Origin: Adiantum capillus-veneris | Taxonomy: Eukaryota; Streptophyta; Polypodiopsida; Polypodiales; Pteridaceae | Direction of reading: 5' to 3' | Assembly: GCA_014529385.2 (NCBI GenBank) | Contig: CM043963.1 | Span: 111,198,912 to 111,262,911 of the forward strand | Length of the DNA stretch: 64,000 nt | Part shown: in pieces, positions 35,596 through 45,950 of the stretch | Layout: each line of letters begins with the position of its first letter | How positions within the stretch are numbered: position 1 is the stretch's first letter | Notes under the pieces: generated by a model | Database searches by the model: none | Seen by the model: only the letters and a program-made list of their open reading frames with translations | What the model was told of the DNA's origin: nothing | Translations under genes and position numbers: made by a program

Positions 35596-35619
35596 AGATA
35601 TCCTACGCGTAGGATGTCT
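35596..35619. repeat. 24-bp palindrome, copy 7 (one mismatch)
   Basis: AGATATCCTACG left half (C to T at position 4); right half intact. Confidence 0.95.
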
Positions 35620-36037
35620 TTTTGGCCTGTTTGACCCCAGATTTGTCCCACAGCTTCCCCTTGATGTCAGTAACCCAGTGGTATGCTAAGAGTTTGGTTT
35701 GGATGTCAAAAGTCCAAAATTTCAGCTGTTTTTTGCTTTTTCAGTCAAAAGTTCTAAAGTCCGCTTTGAATCCAATTTTCTTACCCAAATGAGGTGAAAC
35801 CCTTTTCAGTCACTCAATATATCATGCAAGACATGCTCATGCAGCCCTCTTATGGTTTTGGTCTCAAAATAATGTTTTGGTACTATTTGGGTAGGATGTC
35901 TAGCAATTTCAGTCTATCTGGCCTTATCCTGTCAAGATATGGCCAAATTTCCACTTTCCAGTTGAAATTAGGGTAAACCCTACCTCCTGAACACACTAGT
36001 CAACTCAAATCCCAAAATTCCTCCCAGATTAGCCTGT

Positions 36038-36061
36038 AGACATCCTACGCGTAGGATGTCT
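36038..36061. repeat. 24-bp palindrome, copy 8
   Basis: Identical to copy 5. Confidence 0.97.
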
Positions 36062-36581
36062 CCTGGCTTAAAATTAAAGTTTTTTCTGACAGAAATGCCC
36101 CTGATGCTCTGTAGATCTATCAGAAACACTCACAGTAACTTTTGGACTTCAATTAGGCTTTCAAACACACTTTTGCGTCTTTTACAAACTTGTAATGATT
36201 CTACCAAGCAAGTGTACATGCATGAAATGCTCTAGATCCTGAATCATGATGTCCTACTTACTCTACTCCTACCTATCATGTGAAATGGTGATAATGGTGT
36301 TTTTGGTTTCTTTTTGGCCTCTCCGGACTCTCAAGCTCTCCTCTCACCACTTCTACCACTCCAACTCCTACTCTACAACTCGACTACTACCTAAAACTAC
36401 CTAAGTCAACCTCATCTACCTAAGTCGAAGGATCTAGGCCAGACACACGCTTCCTAGACTCCCTCTAAGACCTAGAGAGTCATCCACCCTCTGATCCTAT
36501 CTAAATGTAAAACAAGACTCTTGGCAAGCCAAAAATCCTAATCCTCAAGGACTAGTCTCGGTCACCTACCTAAGGTTTTCG

Positions 36582-36599
36582 TCCCCGACAGCGGCGCCA
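36582..36599 (-). other. Primer-binding site (tRNA-Asp type)
   Basis: Minus strand TGGCGCCGCTGTCGGGGA, two bases inside the LTR. It differs at two positions from the Asp-type site TGGCGCCGTTGCCGGGGA used by Tat/Athila elements. Confidence 0.88.
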
Positions 36600-36600
36600 A

Positions 36601-37535
36601 TGTTGGACGGATACGCCGCGACGAACATCAGCACAGCGAGAACTCACCTAACATGTAATGTTAGCTAAGGACGAAGCTCGACCCGCAGGCGCATGGAAGC
36701 AATCATAAGGTGTCAACCTACACTCGACCGACTCCTAACTAATTCCTACAGAGGTCTCTACCAATTGTCTAAGTCACAGCCTTCAAGAGTGCAAAAGAGA
36801 AAACTTCCTACAACGCTTTCTAGAGCCGAACACCCATCAAACAATCTTGAAACACCATAGAACTTGAAGGAGACCCTACTAATACCAATAGGCCGCTCTC
36901 CCTAAGGTCTATGCACCAAAATCATGACCCAAAACACTCGGTGCAGAAACACGTAGGATGTCTCGTCAAAATTTGCAGGTCTTCGTTTCCAAAATCTAAA
37001 GTACCTAATGTGTAGTTCTACTCAATGTGAATGTGTGGATATGCTGCAATGCAAAATCGGACAACGTATGCTCACCCAAACAATCGATAAAGCTCGTAGA
37101 AGGAGCTCGCAAAGCCGGACCGTACGCATGCAATGTTGGTATCGGCTCGTAGCTCTAGTCGGGGGCAACACGTTGCACTTCTCCACACTTGATTCCGACC
37201 ACCGTAGCACACGTAGCGTCAAGATGAAGCTCACACTCTCTCTCTCGTACACAGTACGCTCACTCACCAGACTTCAAACTTGTTTTTAAAATGACAAAAG
37301 GTCTTTTATTAAGGTCAAAAAGTGGTATATATACCTTACAATGTCTCAAACCCTAAAGTTCCAAAATCAACCATCTACTCAATCTAACTTTCAAAACCGG
37401 GATACAATCTGGAAACTTCTGTAAGTCCCAATATTTACAAGGTGAAAAATTGGGTTTTCCTCAATGAATGAATAATTACAAAAATAATAGTCCTCCAAGT
37501 AGTTAGATGCCGTGGGGTGTGTCCAGCTTCTAACA
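36601..37535 (-). repeat. 5' LTR of the nested element (935 bp)
   Basis: Ends CCAACA at the primer-site side and starts TGTTAGAAGC at the outer side. Same length as the 3' LTR with scattered, mostly transition, differences. CATGG duplication follows at 37536. Confidence 0.95.
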
Positions 37536-37540
37536 CATGG
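37536..37540. repeat. Target-site duplication (CATGG), right copy
   Basis: Exact match to 18185-18189. Confidence 0.93.
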
Positions 37541-37649
37541 TTACTTTCATATCGAATGGTTTTTAAATTATAATATGTATTGAAAATAAGAAAAATGTTT
37601 TAAAAACTGAACATCTTGTTCTTTTCTCTTCAGTTTTAATTTAAAAACA

Positions 37650-39818
37650 ATGGAGCAAAATGTGGGCACAAGTGGTACGAAGAAGCCAAAGAATAAAAAA
37701 GCTCCTGGCAAAGAGTGGGATTATGCTCAGAACATATGCGGCCAATATATGGAGTTCAATGTAAATTTTGTCACACAACAAAATCAGGCGGTGCACCACA
37801 TATTAGGGATTATTTTCTGGGTAGCCCTAAAAACAGTTGTAAGAAATGTGAACATTCTTAGGCACCTGCAGTTGCAAAGCGTTTGAGAGAAGAGCTCACC
37901 AAAAAGGGTGGCAAGAGACAACAAATATATAGATCTGTGCCTTCGAGTCAAGAGTTCCCAGAGCCAAATATTAACTCCGCAGATCCTGTAGTGACTCCAA
38001 CTAACCTTGGAGAACAACCTGCGCAAGGAGAGGAAATTCCAGGCACTGTTCCTTTTAAACGTCACAATGAAGGTGGACTTTGTCAAATGCGTCAAAAATC
38101 ATTACATCAAAGCTTTTGAGTGCAGTCTCTAGAAGAAGCACAAATAGCACTCGCCAAAGCAATATTCTTTACTGGAAGTGCTTTGGTCATGGTAGACAGC
38201 AATCATTGGAAGGCTGCCTGGAAGAAAATTGGTGAGTTTGGTCCAAGATTTTCAACTCCTTCTTATCACACGATAAGAAATGTTCTTCTTGGATAAATGT
38301 TACATCGAAGTCAAAGAGCGTGTTGGCAAAATAATACTTGGGAATATTTCGCTTTCAGGATGTACAATTGCGAGTGATGGCTGGTCAAATGTTCAGAGAA
38401 GACCGTTGATCAATGTAATGCTGGTTTGTCCAAGGGGAGAAACGTTTATAAAGGCGATTGATAGTTCTGGTGTAATTAAAAGTGGCAAATACATTTCTGA
38501 GGTCTTGATGAATGTAATTAAAGAAATTCGTGTTGAACATGTCGTTCAAGTAGTCATGGACAACGCAAAGAATTGTAAAAACACCAATAAACTATTAAAG
38601 AAGTGCTTTCAACACATTTTTGCCAATGGTTGTAATACACACAGCTTGAACTTGGTGCTGAAAGATTGGTACACTAGCGAAGAAACCACATGGTTCACCA
38701 AAATAATTGATACAGCACGTCAGGTTGTGAAATTTATCTTGAAACGACAAAGAGTGCTCGATTTGTATAGGATGCGCATGTCAGTGATGCTAAAACTTCC
38801 TACTGAAACTCGGTTCTGCACACACTTTTATGCCTTTCAATCACTTCTCCGTAATAAATGTGTTGTGATTGACACATTCAATTGCGCGGCCTTTGATGAA
38901 TGGCAGCTTGAGCAAAAAGGAACAATGAAATATAAAATTACATGTCTATGTGGCAATGTAAACAAGGTTGCTTAGTGGAGGAGTGTAATGGATGCATACC
39001 ATGTAATGATGCCCGTTATGTTTGCGATCCGCAATCTTGATCAAAGGGCGCCAAACTCGGGCAAAGTGCGGATGACATGGTGGTTAGTCCAACAGAGTCT
39101 TGAAAATCCTGAAGAGCTGAAAGAGTCTGTAGTAGAGAAGGAGTGACGATTACCATTCTCTAGCAAACAGCAAAAAAAATTTGGCTAAGTGTTTTTATGC
39201 AAGGTGGAAGAGCTCTCATAGTCCACTCCATAGCGTGTCTTGCATGCTCAATCCAGAGTATTGAATTTAGATCTGATGTCCAATACATAGGTGGTAGGTG
39301 ATTTCTATCACGTGGTCAACACGTTCTATTCCAACGTTCAGAACCGAATTGATTACATCATAGAAATGAGTGCATTTAGATTAAAAGAAGGTCCTTTTTC
39401 AAATGATTTTGTAAAGGTAATGGAAAAAGAGCAACCTGCATAGAAGTGGTGGATGATCAATGGTGGAGAGCATTACTCTACCTTACGTCCCCTTGCAATG
39501 AAAGTACTCGCACAATGTGCAGCAAATTCAAGCTAAGAGAGAAACTGGAGTATGTACAAGTATGTTCACATCACTATTCGCAACAGACTATTAGCAGACA
39601 GAGCAGAAAAATTAGTGTATATGTATTGCAACCAAAAGATACTGAATCGCATCAAAAGTGCTGGCTACGAGGAGGAAATGCCAACCTGCTTGTATGATTG
39701 TCAAAACGAAGATGAAGAAGAGTTCCCTATTGGCGTATCTCAATGCACTGTAGACAAAATAGAAGAGAATTTGATAATAGATGTGGAGGTTGAATTACAA
39801 GGAGAACCACAACACTAA
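37650..39818 (+). pseudogene. hAT transposase (BED finger, DUF659, hATC dimerisation domain)
   Basis: Starts at ATG 37650 (MEQNVGTSGTKKPKNKK), 16 bases after a polypyrimidine-CAG acceptor-like sequence. The BED zinc finger follows: WDYAQNICGQYMEF, then after a shift CKFCHTTKSGGAPHI and SCKKCEHS, with TAG at 37859 where Gln is expected. DUF659 core is at about 38300-38680 (IASDGWSN, RPLINVML, SGVIKSGKYISEV, VQVVMDNAKNCK, NTHSLNLVLKDW). hATC dimerisation region is at about 39440-39720 (WWMINGGEHYSTLRPLA, RNWSMYKYVH, RNRLLADRAEKLVYMY). Several frameshifts between them. The protein would bind the element ends and cut and paste it in the nucleus. Dead copy; family call strong. Confidence 0.9.
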
Positions 39819-39989
39819 GACTTAGAACCAAATAACAACTCAAGTGATTCAATATAGCTTGAGAGTAGAATGAGTAAATGTCAAAAACCATTGTAAAAGA
39901 TCTTATATTAAAATGTGTTTTGAGTAATTACAATGCTTCATATTCGCGATAGTACATAGTTTGTTGTGATATTACATAGTTTGTCAATC
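39819..39989. other. Gap between convergent hAT genes
   Basis: About 170 AT-rich bases separating the 3' ends of the transposase (rightward) and RING (leftward) coding sequences. AATATTAA-type and TTGTAAA signals occur, but no defined terminator can be claimed. Confidence 0.4.
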
Positions 39990-41020
39990 TCAATTGTGTT
40001 GCCCTGAAGCAACATCTTGCTCATCAAACAGATCTCTAATTGTGCTAGGGATATCTGAGCATGCTTGCTTGAATTTATATTCGTTTTCCATGCCACACAT
40101 AATATATATTCCTTGTGGAATATCTTGTGAACAGATTGTGCATCGACTATTGTTTTGCATCAAACGAATAAGACAAACTAAATGATAATAATGACCACAT
40201 GTCAATATATAGTATCCACTCCATCCATCAAAATTCTTGTAGCAAACTGGACATTGGGAAGATGAAGATGCATCTGAAGTAGACGAGGGGACCAACTCCA
40301 CATGCAAGACAAGGTGGCTGATGTGTGTCCCTTGTACAGGTATTGGATTTACTTGCTGTGTCAGATTTTGAACGTCCTGAATAAGCGGTGAATGCTTTTC
40401 TCCATCCGGACTTGTGAGGGTTGCGGTGTCTGGGTGGCTATAGAAAGCGTGTTATTTCTACATCTTTCTCTACCAACTGTGTTGTGTAAATATCCTTCTC
40501 TCTCTTTAACTGTAGGTCGGCGTCTTCCACTATCAATGCCACCTCATCTCGGGTGAAAGTGACACAAATCTCCCTTAAATCATGAGTGGCAACAGTTGTC
40601 TCCTTTCACGAGAAGTCTACTAGTCATTGTTGCACAAAGTGAACATATAACATTTGCAAAATATAGCGCACAATCTGCATTGTGCCGGGGATGGCCATAA
40701 ACCTCCAAATAAATCCTCTCAGCGTTATCTTTGATACCATCATGGTTGCACTTTGAAACCTTCCACCTTCCTTTCTTAATCTCTGCGTCCTCACATGGTC
40801 AAATTGTCTTGATCATGTCCTTTGTCACTTCTTTATTGATCTCTTTCCATTGCATATGGTTTGGATTTGCCCACTTTGAGAGTCGGCGAGCAGTATGTGT
40901 TGCTTGTTGTGCCGACATGCCGTGTGCCAGAGACTTCATGCGCTGAAATGCATTAACAGCCACTTGTTGTTGATCATCAGGCAGTGATTGGGTGTCAATA
41001 TCTTGTTCTTGATCGGACAT
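39990..41020 (-). pseudogene. RING-H2 protein inside the hAT
   Basis: ATG at 41020 (MSDQEQDIDTQSLPDDQ) starts a frame that continues past a TGA at 40799 (Arg expected) with GRWKVSKCNHDGIKDN and YGHPRHNADCALYF. After a shift near 40615 comes LREICVTFTRDEVALIVEDA and a Lys/Glu-rich helix. After another shift near 40440 comes a Ser-rich linker and a RING-H2 finger at 40253-40131: CPVC, then C-G-H-Y-Y-H-L-V-C, then CTIC, matching C-x2-C ... C-x-H-x2-H-x2-C ... C-x2-C. It ends at 39990. RING-H2 domains usually act as E3 ubiquitin ligases; the N-terminal part is not recognised. About 340 codons if frames are combined. It lies in series with the kinase and could be its 3' partner or a separate gene. 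Confidence 0.7.
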
Positions 41021-41295
41021 TTTCTCTTAGAGCTGTAGTCAATAGATAGACAAATATTCAATATCATTGACAAATATATAACTCATTGGGACACTGCGCA
41101 GAATCCACTAAATCAAACCACAACAAATACAACTAATTGAACCACAAGGCAAATTTAAAATACTGAAAGTTAAATGACAAATTTGAAATGACTAAAGATA
41201 ATTGACTCAATTAGGTGAACCACTTCAAACCAGATAATACACTTCAATTAAAAAAAGAATACACTGGACAAGACATATGTATATCATTGAAATGT

Positions 41296-42603
41296 TTAAA
41301 TCGGATAAAATGATGGTGCAAGTTCAACAAGTGGATGTTGGACAGGGTTAGGGTCTGTCTTTAAATGTTCTTTTAAAAATATCAACACGTCAGAAGCATT
41401 CCTTCTTTGGTCCCACTCTTTTAACTTCATCCAACAATCTACTTTAATTCGAATATCCCTCATAACATCTTCGTCCGGGTGGTGAAAAACTTCTTCTGGA
41501 AAATAAACTTTTCTGGCTGCACTCCAAAAATCTGTTAGCATGTCGAATAGGTAGCCCAATGCATAAATGTCGCTCACTTTTGTGTATGCATCTACGCATC
41601 GTGAATCGTATAGTTCGGAAGCAATCCACGGTCTCTTAGCCATCTCATCCTTCCCTGCTCTCTGTGCATTCAAAACAGCTTCGTCCGACTATGCGCTTGG
41701 AGACAGATAATTATTTGCTACGCGCTTAACTGGTGTTCTCAGCATCATACCCCAATCAATGATGCCGACGCGGGGTTTATTGGTGCGAGTAAAGTCCAAC
41801 ATTACGTTGAACGAGTGCAGGTCACTATGTACTATACCGGCCAAGTGGGCAGCCGCAATGCCGTCGATTAAGGCATGACAAACTGCTGGCATCTGCTCGA
41901 TCACTACTTTGATCCACACCGTGTCTATCTCGCTTACAGGGTTGTTTGCTATAGGCAATGACCTCCAACTGTGTTGTAGCATGTGCATGTGTCTTCTGAA
42001 CAATCCATGAGCGAACGGTAAGCAACACATCATGTCGCCCACGGTACCCCCATTGTAGTATGGGAATATCGTGATCCAAAGAGCTTCTCTAGTAAACCCA
42101 ATGCACCTTACAATGGAGGGGTGAAGCGTGTTCATTCCTTGCTCTGTCTAAAAGCTGTTAAATTTCGCCTCACTCCCTCCCTTGTAACATTTTTCCACAT
42201 TTGTAATGTGGTCTGGAAATAATGAGATGCCTTTGATGGTGTACAATGTGCACACACTAAAGGAGCCTGCTCCAATCCTCATACCTTCTACCAAGGCTTC
42301 GTGAGGGATTCCGACAAGATGAGCTCACTTTGCATTCAAAGCAGTGCGCATGATTGTGTCGGTGCTGCTAGCATCGGATCGACCTCCCAAAGTTGCTTGC
42401 GCATCTTGGGCCATCTTCAATCTCTTGGGTAAGGCTGCTTGGTCCTGCGCTTTCACACCCTTCATCTTTACCTTCTGTTCTTTCCACAATTTATCCCAAA
42501 GCTCTAATTTTGACATGTCGCAAGCAGGTGGGATATCTTCCTTTAAGTCTCTACAACAACTTTCATATTGCCTAAAACTGTCCTGACCTTCTGGTGGGGG
42601 TCA
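41296..42603 (-). pseudogene. Protein kinase-like gene inside the hAT
   Basis: One leftward frame. It has an N-terminal charged segment (MSKLELWDKLWKEQKVKMKG at 42516), glycine loop IGAGSFSV (about 42276-42253), candidate lysine VEKCYKGG, and LHPSIVRCIGF. The catalytic loop HSDLHSFNVML is at 41829-41797 (HSD in place of HRD, Asp and Asn kept). DWG replaces DFG at 41757-41749. WIASELYD sits at the activation-segment end, then DIYALGYLFDML. In-frame stops TGA 42325, TAG 42148 and TAG 41689 are each one C-to-T change from Arg or Gln. Catalytic Asp residues are present, so the ancestor may have been active. Coding similarity continues upstream to about 42735 in a shifted frame (TSTIWENTESRLRLEGQYEL). 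Substrate unknown; family within the kinase superfamily not assigned. Confidence 0.75.
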
Positions 42604-43190
42604 AATTCTCGTATCCATCTGGACACAACAACTCGTATTGGCCTTCCAATCGCAACCTGCTCTCTGTGTTCTCCCATATAGTGCTAGTGATGTCTTTGAT
42701 GTAGACATCGCTTTCACTAATCTATTGTATGCGATCAGCTACACACGATGAGATTTCCAAAATACATTCTTTACGAATGGCACGCATAATATATTTCTTT
42801 TGATATGGCGTCATGTTTGCATACAAAAACAGCATATCAAATATAAATTCATGGTTGCAAATGACACTAACACTCTCACACTATCTCAGGTAAACTCTTA
42901 ACCACCACTTGAAGACTTTAACAAAAGTGCAAGGAAATATTGATAAAAATTAAATATAATTTCACTTAGAATTGCAATATGTTACACGTGTAAAAAGTAG
43001 TTCAAACAAGTGGGTTATAAGAACTTAATTCAGATCAAACAATACATGTTAACAGTCTGGCACATTTCAGCATATATTGAATTTTTAACTTATATTTTTC
43101 TCTGTGCGCACATACTAATTCAAACAAAGCACACACCGACTTAAAAACTTCAAAAACACTTAAAACATTGGAAGTATACAATTGGACTAG

Positions 43191-43550
43191 CAAATTGTGT
43201 TCACACACTATTTTACATAGAATTTATGTAAATGTAGCAATCAAAAAGCAATGATAATTGATGCTCTTTAAAAAGATACAAAAGAATATTTAACATGCAA
43301 ATTGTGTGCATTTAGATTTTTTACAGAGAATTTATGTAAATGAAGCATTAAAAATAGCGATAATGCTTGAGAGTCCTTTAAAAAGATTAAAAAGAATATT
43401 AAACATGCAATTTGTGTGCAAATACTTTTTTACATGTAATTTATATAAATGAAACATTTAAAATAGTGATGATTGATGAATAAAGTATTCTATATAAATC
43501 GAACATTTAAAATAGCGATGATTGATGAATAAAGTATTCTTTTGAATATG
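43191..43550. repeat. AT-rich tandem repeat, ~108-bp unit, about 3.3 copies
   Basis: Units begin at 43191, 43298 and 43408 (CAA[AT]TTGTGT) and share TTTACA...AATTTATGTAAATGAAGCATT and AATAGCGATGATTGATG. Period 107-110. Confidence 0.85.
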
Positions 43551-43636
43551 ATTAGCTAGTATATAATTTCAAATAGACAGTTAAAAACAACAAAATCAAA
43601 CAATTCATGCATTTAGTACATTAAATACTCTTCACA

Positions 43637-44015
43637 GCTGCGTTACCGACCAAGTATTTTATATACTTAATACTTATAAAATTAACTACACATACACATA
43701 CAAATTATATGACGTTCGTACGGCCGGGTTAACGACCTGAACGCCACATTTATGCAAAAACATATGCTTCTAACAAACGACACTCTATTAGCCGCGTTAC
43801 TGACCGAGTGCCACCTGAATCTAAGGAAAAACAATAGCCTACATACGAACATCATTTAGCCGCGTTACTGACCGATGCCCATATGTTTTTTGGGAAAGGG
43901 GAAGGGAAGTTGACTTACCATAAGGATACTACATTGGCCGCGTTACCGACGTAGTACCCAGACAGTAAGCCAATACTTACCACAAGGACACCATCTTCCC
44001 CGCGTCACCGAGGTG
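43637..44015. repeat. Six subterminal GCCGCGTTACCGACC-like motifs
   Basis: Variants GCTGCGTTACCGACC, GCCGGGTTAACGACC, GCCGCGTTACTGACC (twice), GCCGCGTTACCGACG and CCCGCGTCACCGAGG. They are spaced about 60-80 bases, several followed by [AG]GTGCC or GTACC. GC-rich motifs stand out in AT-rich DNA near the transposon end; candidate transposase-binding repeats by position. Confidence 0.75.
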
Positions 44016-44069
44016 ATGCCCCCGTGATAAGCATTGTTTCATAGAACAGCTTACACACACACTCCCATT

Positions 44070-44222
44070 GTGTGGTAAGGTACCTTATTACTGCCGCACA
44101 CTACGACAAAAGGCACGCTACCACACAACGCATACACACACACACAACACATACCCGGATCGTGTGGTCAGGTACTCTGCTCTCTTGCCGTGCACTGCGA
44201 CGCAGAGCATGCTCCCACACGA
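44070..44222. repeat. Two related hairpin-forming repeats
   Basis: GTGTGGTAAGGTAC ... ACGCTACCACAC and GTGTGGTCAGGTAC ... ATGCTCCCACAC. Each is an inverted repeat of about 65 bases and the two are roughly 90 bases apart, with similar centres (TGCCG[CT][GA]CACT). Confidence 0.7.
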
Positions 44223-44271
44223 CCCCCTCTCTCCCTCTCTCCTCTCGACGTACCTGCAAAGGTGGTCGCAA

Positions 44272-44382
<111 letters not shown>

Positions 44383-44414
44383 CAGAAGATGAAAGCAAGA
44401 CGACAATACACCCA

Positions 44415-44434
44415 GCGGGCCCGATCGGGCCCGC
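44415..44434. promoter_or_regulatory. 20-bp perfect palindrome next to the right TATA box
   Basis: GCGGGCCCGATCGGGCCCGC is self-complementary. It lies just inside (minus-strand downstream of) the TATA box. Confidence 0.9.
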
Positions 44435-44435
44435 G

Positions 44436-44443
44436 TATATATA
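44436..44443 (-). promoter_or_regulatory. TATA box of the right hAT promoter
   Basis: TATATATA, reading leftward, 16 bases after the long palindrome. Mirrors the left-end promoter and faces the kinase gene. Confidence 0.6.
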
Positions 44444-44453
44444 ACGCTGACAG

Positions 44454-44513
44454 CCCGCTGGGCTTTTCAGTATCCCCGGCGGGCCCGCCGGGGATACTGA
44501 AAAGCCCGGCGGG
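44454..44513. promoter_or_regulatory. 60-bp near-perfect palindrome in the right hAT end
   Basis: Arms of 30 bases meeting at GGG/CCC. The inner 24 pairs (44460-44507) are perfect, then one T/G mismatch, then five more pairs. Arm core GGCTTTTCAGTATCCCCGG; compare TTTTCATTTTCCCAACGGG at the left end. Confidence 0.92.
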
Positions 44514-44617
44514 AATTTTGTGGATTTGCAGGTCACCATTAACCGGGTTCTGTGTGATCATCTTTACTATGATCATATAAATGTGTCAATAAGACCTTGT
44601 GATCACACAAAATTTGA

Positions 44618-44644
44618 CGTAATTACGTAAATATTAAATCCCTG
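44618..44644 (-). repeat. Right terminal inverted repeat of the hAT
   Basis: Minus strand CAGGGATTTAATATTTACGT; partner of 17111-17137. Confidence 0.75.
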
Positions 44645-44652
44645 GTTAAGTC
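44645..44652. repeat. Right 8-bp target-site duplication of the hAT
   Basis: GTTAAGTC versus GTTGAGTC on the left; a single G/A difference. Confidence 0.75.
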
Positions 44653-44699
44653 TTTAGGTTTTCGTCAATTTATCGACGTGAATATTATCGTATAGGTAC

Positions 44700-45950
44700 C
44701 ACCAACTACCACTCTCTACACCACCACTCAAGAGAAGAAACTTCTTCTCAAGAAAGCCCAACCTCCCAATTTCAAGGGAGAAGGAGCTAATGTAGAGCAC
44801 AATGTTGAAGTCTGGTTAGAAGCAATGGATGACTATTTTTAACATGCAGGCACCCAGCTAGAAAACTAGACTATGCTTGCAATGTTTCCTCTGACTGGAA
44901 ATGCAAAAAATATGGTGGAAACAACATTGCAAGTACTTGGGTGTTTTAGGATCTTCCCAGTCTTGGGAGGAAATTAAAGAAGCCATTACAGCACGATATC
45001 TTCACCTGCTTATCGTGATGCCAAAATGAATGAATTCTTTGCTCTAAAGCAGTTATCTTTATCGGTGGGAGAGTATTACTCCAAATTTGTAACTTTGCAA
45101 AGATATGCCCCGAAAATGTCTACTGAACAACAGGTAGCACGGTTCTTTCAAGGGTTGAATCAACCGCTGGATACGCGCCTTGAAGCAATGAGACCCATAT
45201 CACTCCAGGATGCTCTCTTAAGGGCAACACCGCTTGCCAAGGAAACAACTAGGAATCAAGGAAGAGGAAACTTTAGAAGCCAAAGGGCCAGACCCAACAA
45301 TTGGAGCCCCAGACCTATTAATCAAGTTTACGAACCTTGCCCTATAGTAGCAACAGCTACAGTAACTCAACCGCAACATCCAAATGTTCGTTGCTACGAG
45401 TGTGATGAGCTAGGTCATTATAGGAGTCACTGTCCTAGAAGAAACATGGCAACAAACGCAAATGCCATTCCTGTAGCACAAAATGGTAGAGGTCTAATTA
45501 TTCGTCGTGAAGGAAGGAATGCAGGAAGAGGAGGTGGAAGAGGATAAATGGCTCAAACTCATGCCATGATTATGGAAGAACCAACAGTGGGAGACCAAGC
45601 TGAAGAGAGAGAAACTTTGCATGCCGCAATTGACAACCCGAGTGCTCGCCAACAATATGCAGTCATTCAAGCACCAAGGTCTCGAAAAGGTGAAAAAATT
45701 GAATTTTTAATTTATTGCGGAATCACACACTCGTTTATCTCTCCTAAATGCATGAGAAAGCTAAAACTAAACCAGTACCCTGCTGGGAGACTAATTGTGG
45801 AACTAGCAAACGGGAAGGAAGTCCTAACTCAGCATACAGTAGGACACGTAGAATTGAAACTAGGGGGATACTCTACTTCTACAAACTTTCGCACTTTACC
45901 TTTAGGCATTTATGATGGTATCTTAGGAATGGATTGATTGAGCTCATATT
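44700..45950 (+). pseudogene. Element C gag and retropepsin
   Basis: Gag begins near 44740 in broken frame (NFKGEGANVEHNVEVWLEAMDDYF) and is clean from 45026: NEFFALKQLSLSVGEYYSKF, QQVARFFQGLNQPLDTRLE, SLQDALLRATPLAKE. An Arg/Asn-rich linker leads to the CCHC knuckle CYECDELGHYRSHCP (about 45390-45435) and a Gly/Arg tail ending at 45547. Protease follows in the next frame: IEFLIYCGITHSFIS (about 45700; D-[ST]-G has become YCGI) and LPLGIYDGILGMDW near 45900. Gag differs clearly from that of element B. No 5' LTR or primer site is seen; the left end abuts the hAT insertion. Confidence 0.82.

Larger units (their letters stand above)
34783..36581 (-). other. Leader of the nested element with four 24-bp palindromes
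   Basis: Untranslated region between primer site and gag. No ORF of note. Palindromes at 35193-35216, 35471-35494, 35596-35619 and 36038-36061, plus a half-site (GTAGGATGTCT) near 35891. Matching palindromes occur downstream of pol. Confidence 0.8.
18190..37535 (-). mobile_element. 19.3-kb nested LTR retrotransposon (Tat/Athila-type Ty3/gypsy)
   Basis: Bounded by two 935-bp LTRs (TGTTAGAAGC...CGTCCAACA on the minus strand) and perfect CATGG duplications. Order on the minus strand: LTR, Asp-type primer site, repeat-rich leader, gag-PR, pol (RT, RNase H, integrase with two zinc modules), a second retropepsin-like domain with IW-x-PK tail, spacer with palindromes, coiled-coil accessory frame, polypurine tract, LTR. 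LTRs differ at roughly 4% of positions by eye, mostly transitions. The internal frames are nearly free of indels in gag and pol but carry many single-base nonsense changes. Well above the usual length of plant gypsy elements. Confidence 0.93.
42740..44070. other. AT-rich right arm of the hAT with two repeat clusters
   Basis: No coding frame recognised; probably leader/intron of the leftward gene set plus subterminal DNA. It contains a tandem array at 43191-43550 (units near 107-110 bases starting CAAATTGTGT) and the GCCGCGTTACCGACC motif series at 43637-44015, listed separately. Confidence 0.6.

Noticed and set aside
40799-41020. RING and kinase as one continuous open protein
   Set aside because: A clear stop ends the kinase at 41296, and ~275 non-coding bases precede the ATG at 41020. 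A splice link is possible but not shown.
1761-42327. TAG or TGA reassigned to an amino acid
   Set aside because: The same genes also carry frameshifts, and other genes here use TAG as a plausible end (e.g. 3245-3247). Deamination of CAG and CGA explains the excess without a new code. Editing of nuclear mRNA to reverse it has no support here.
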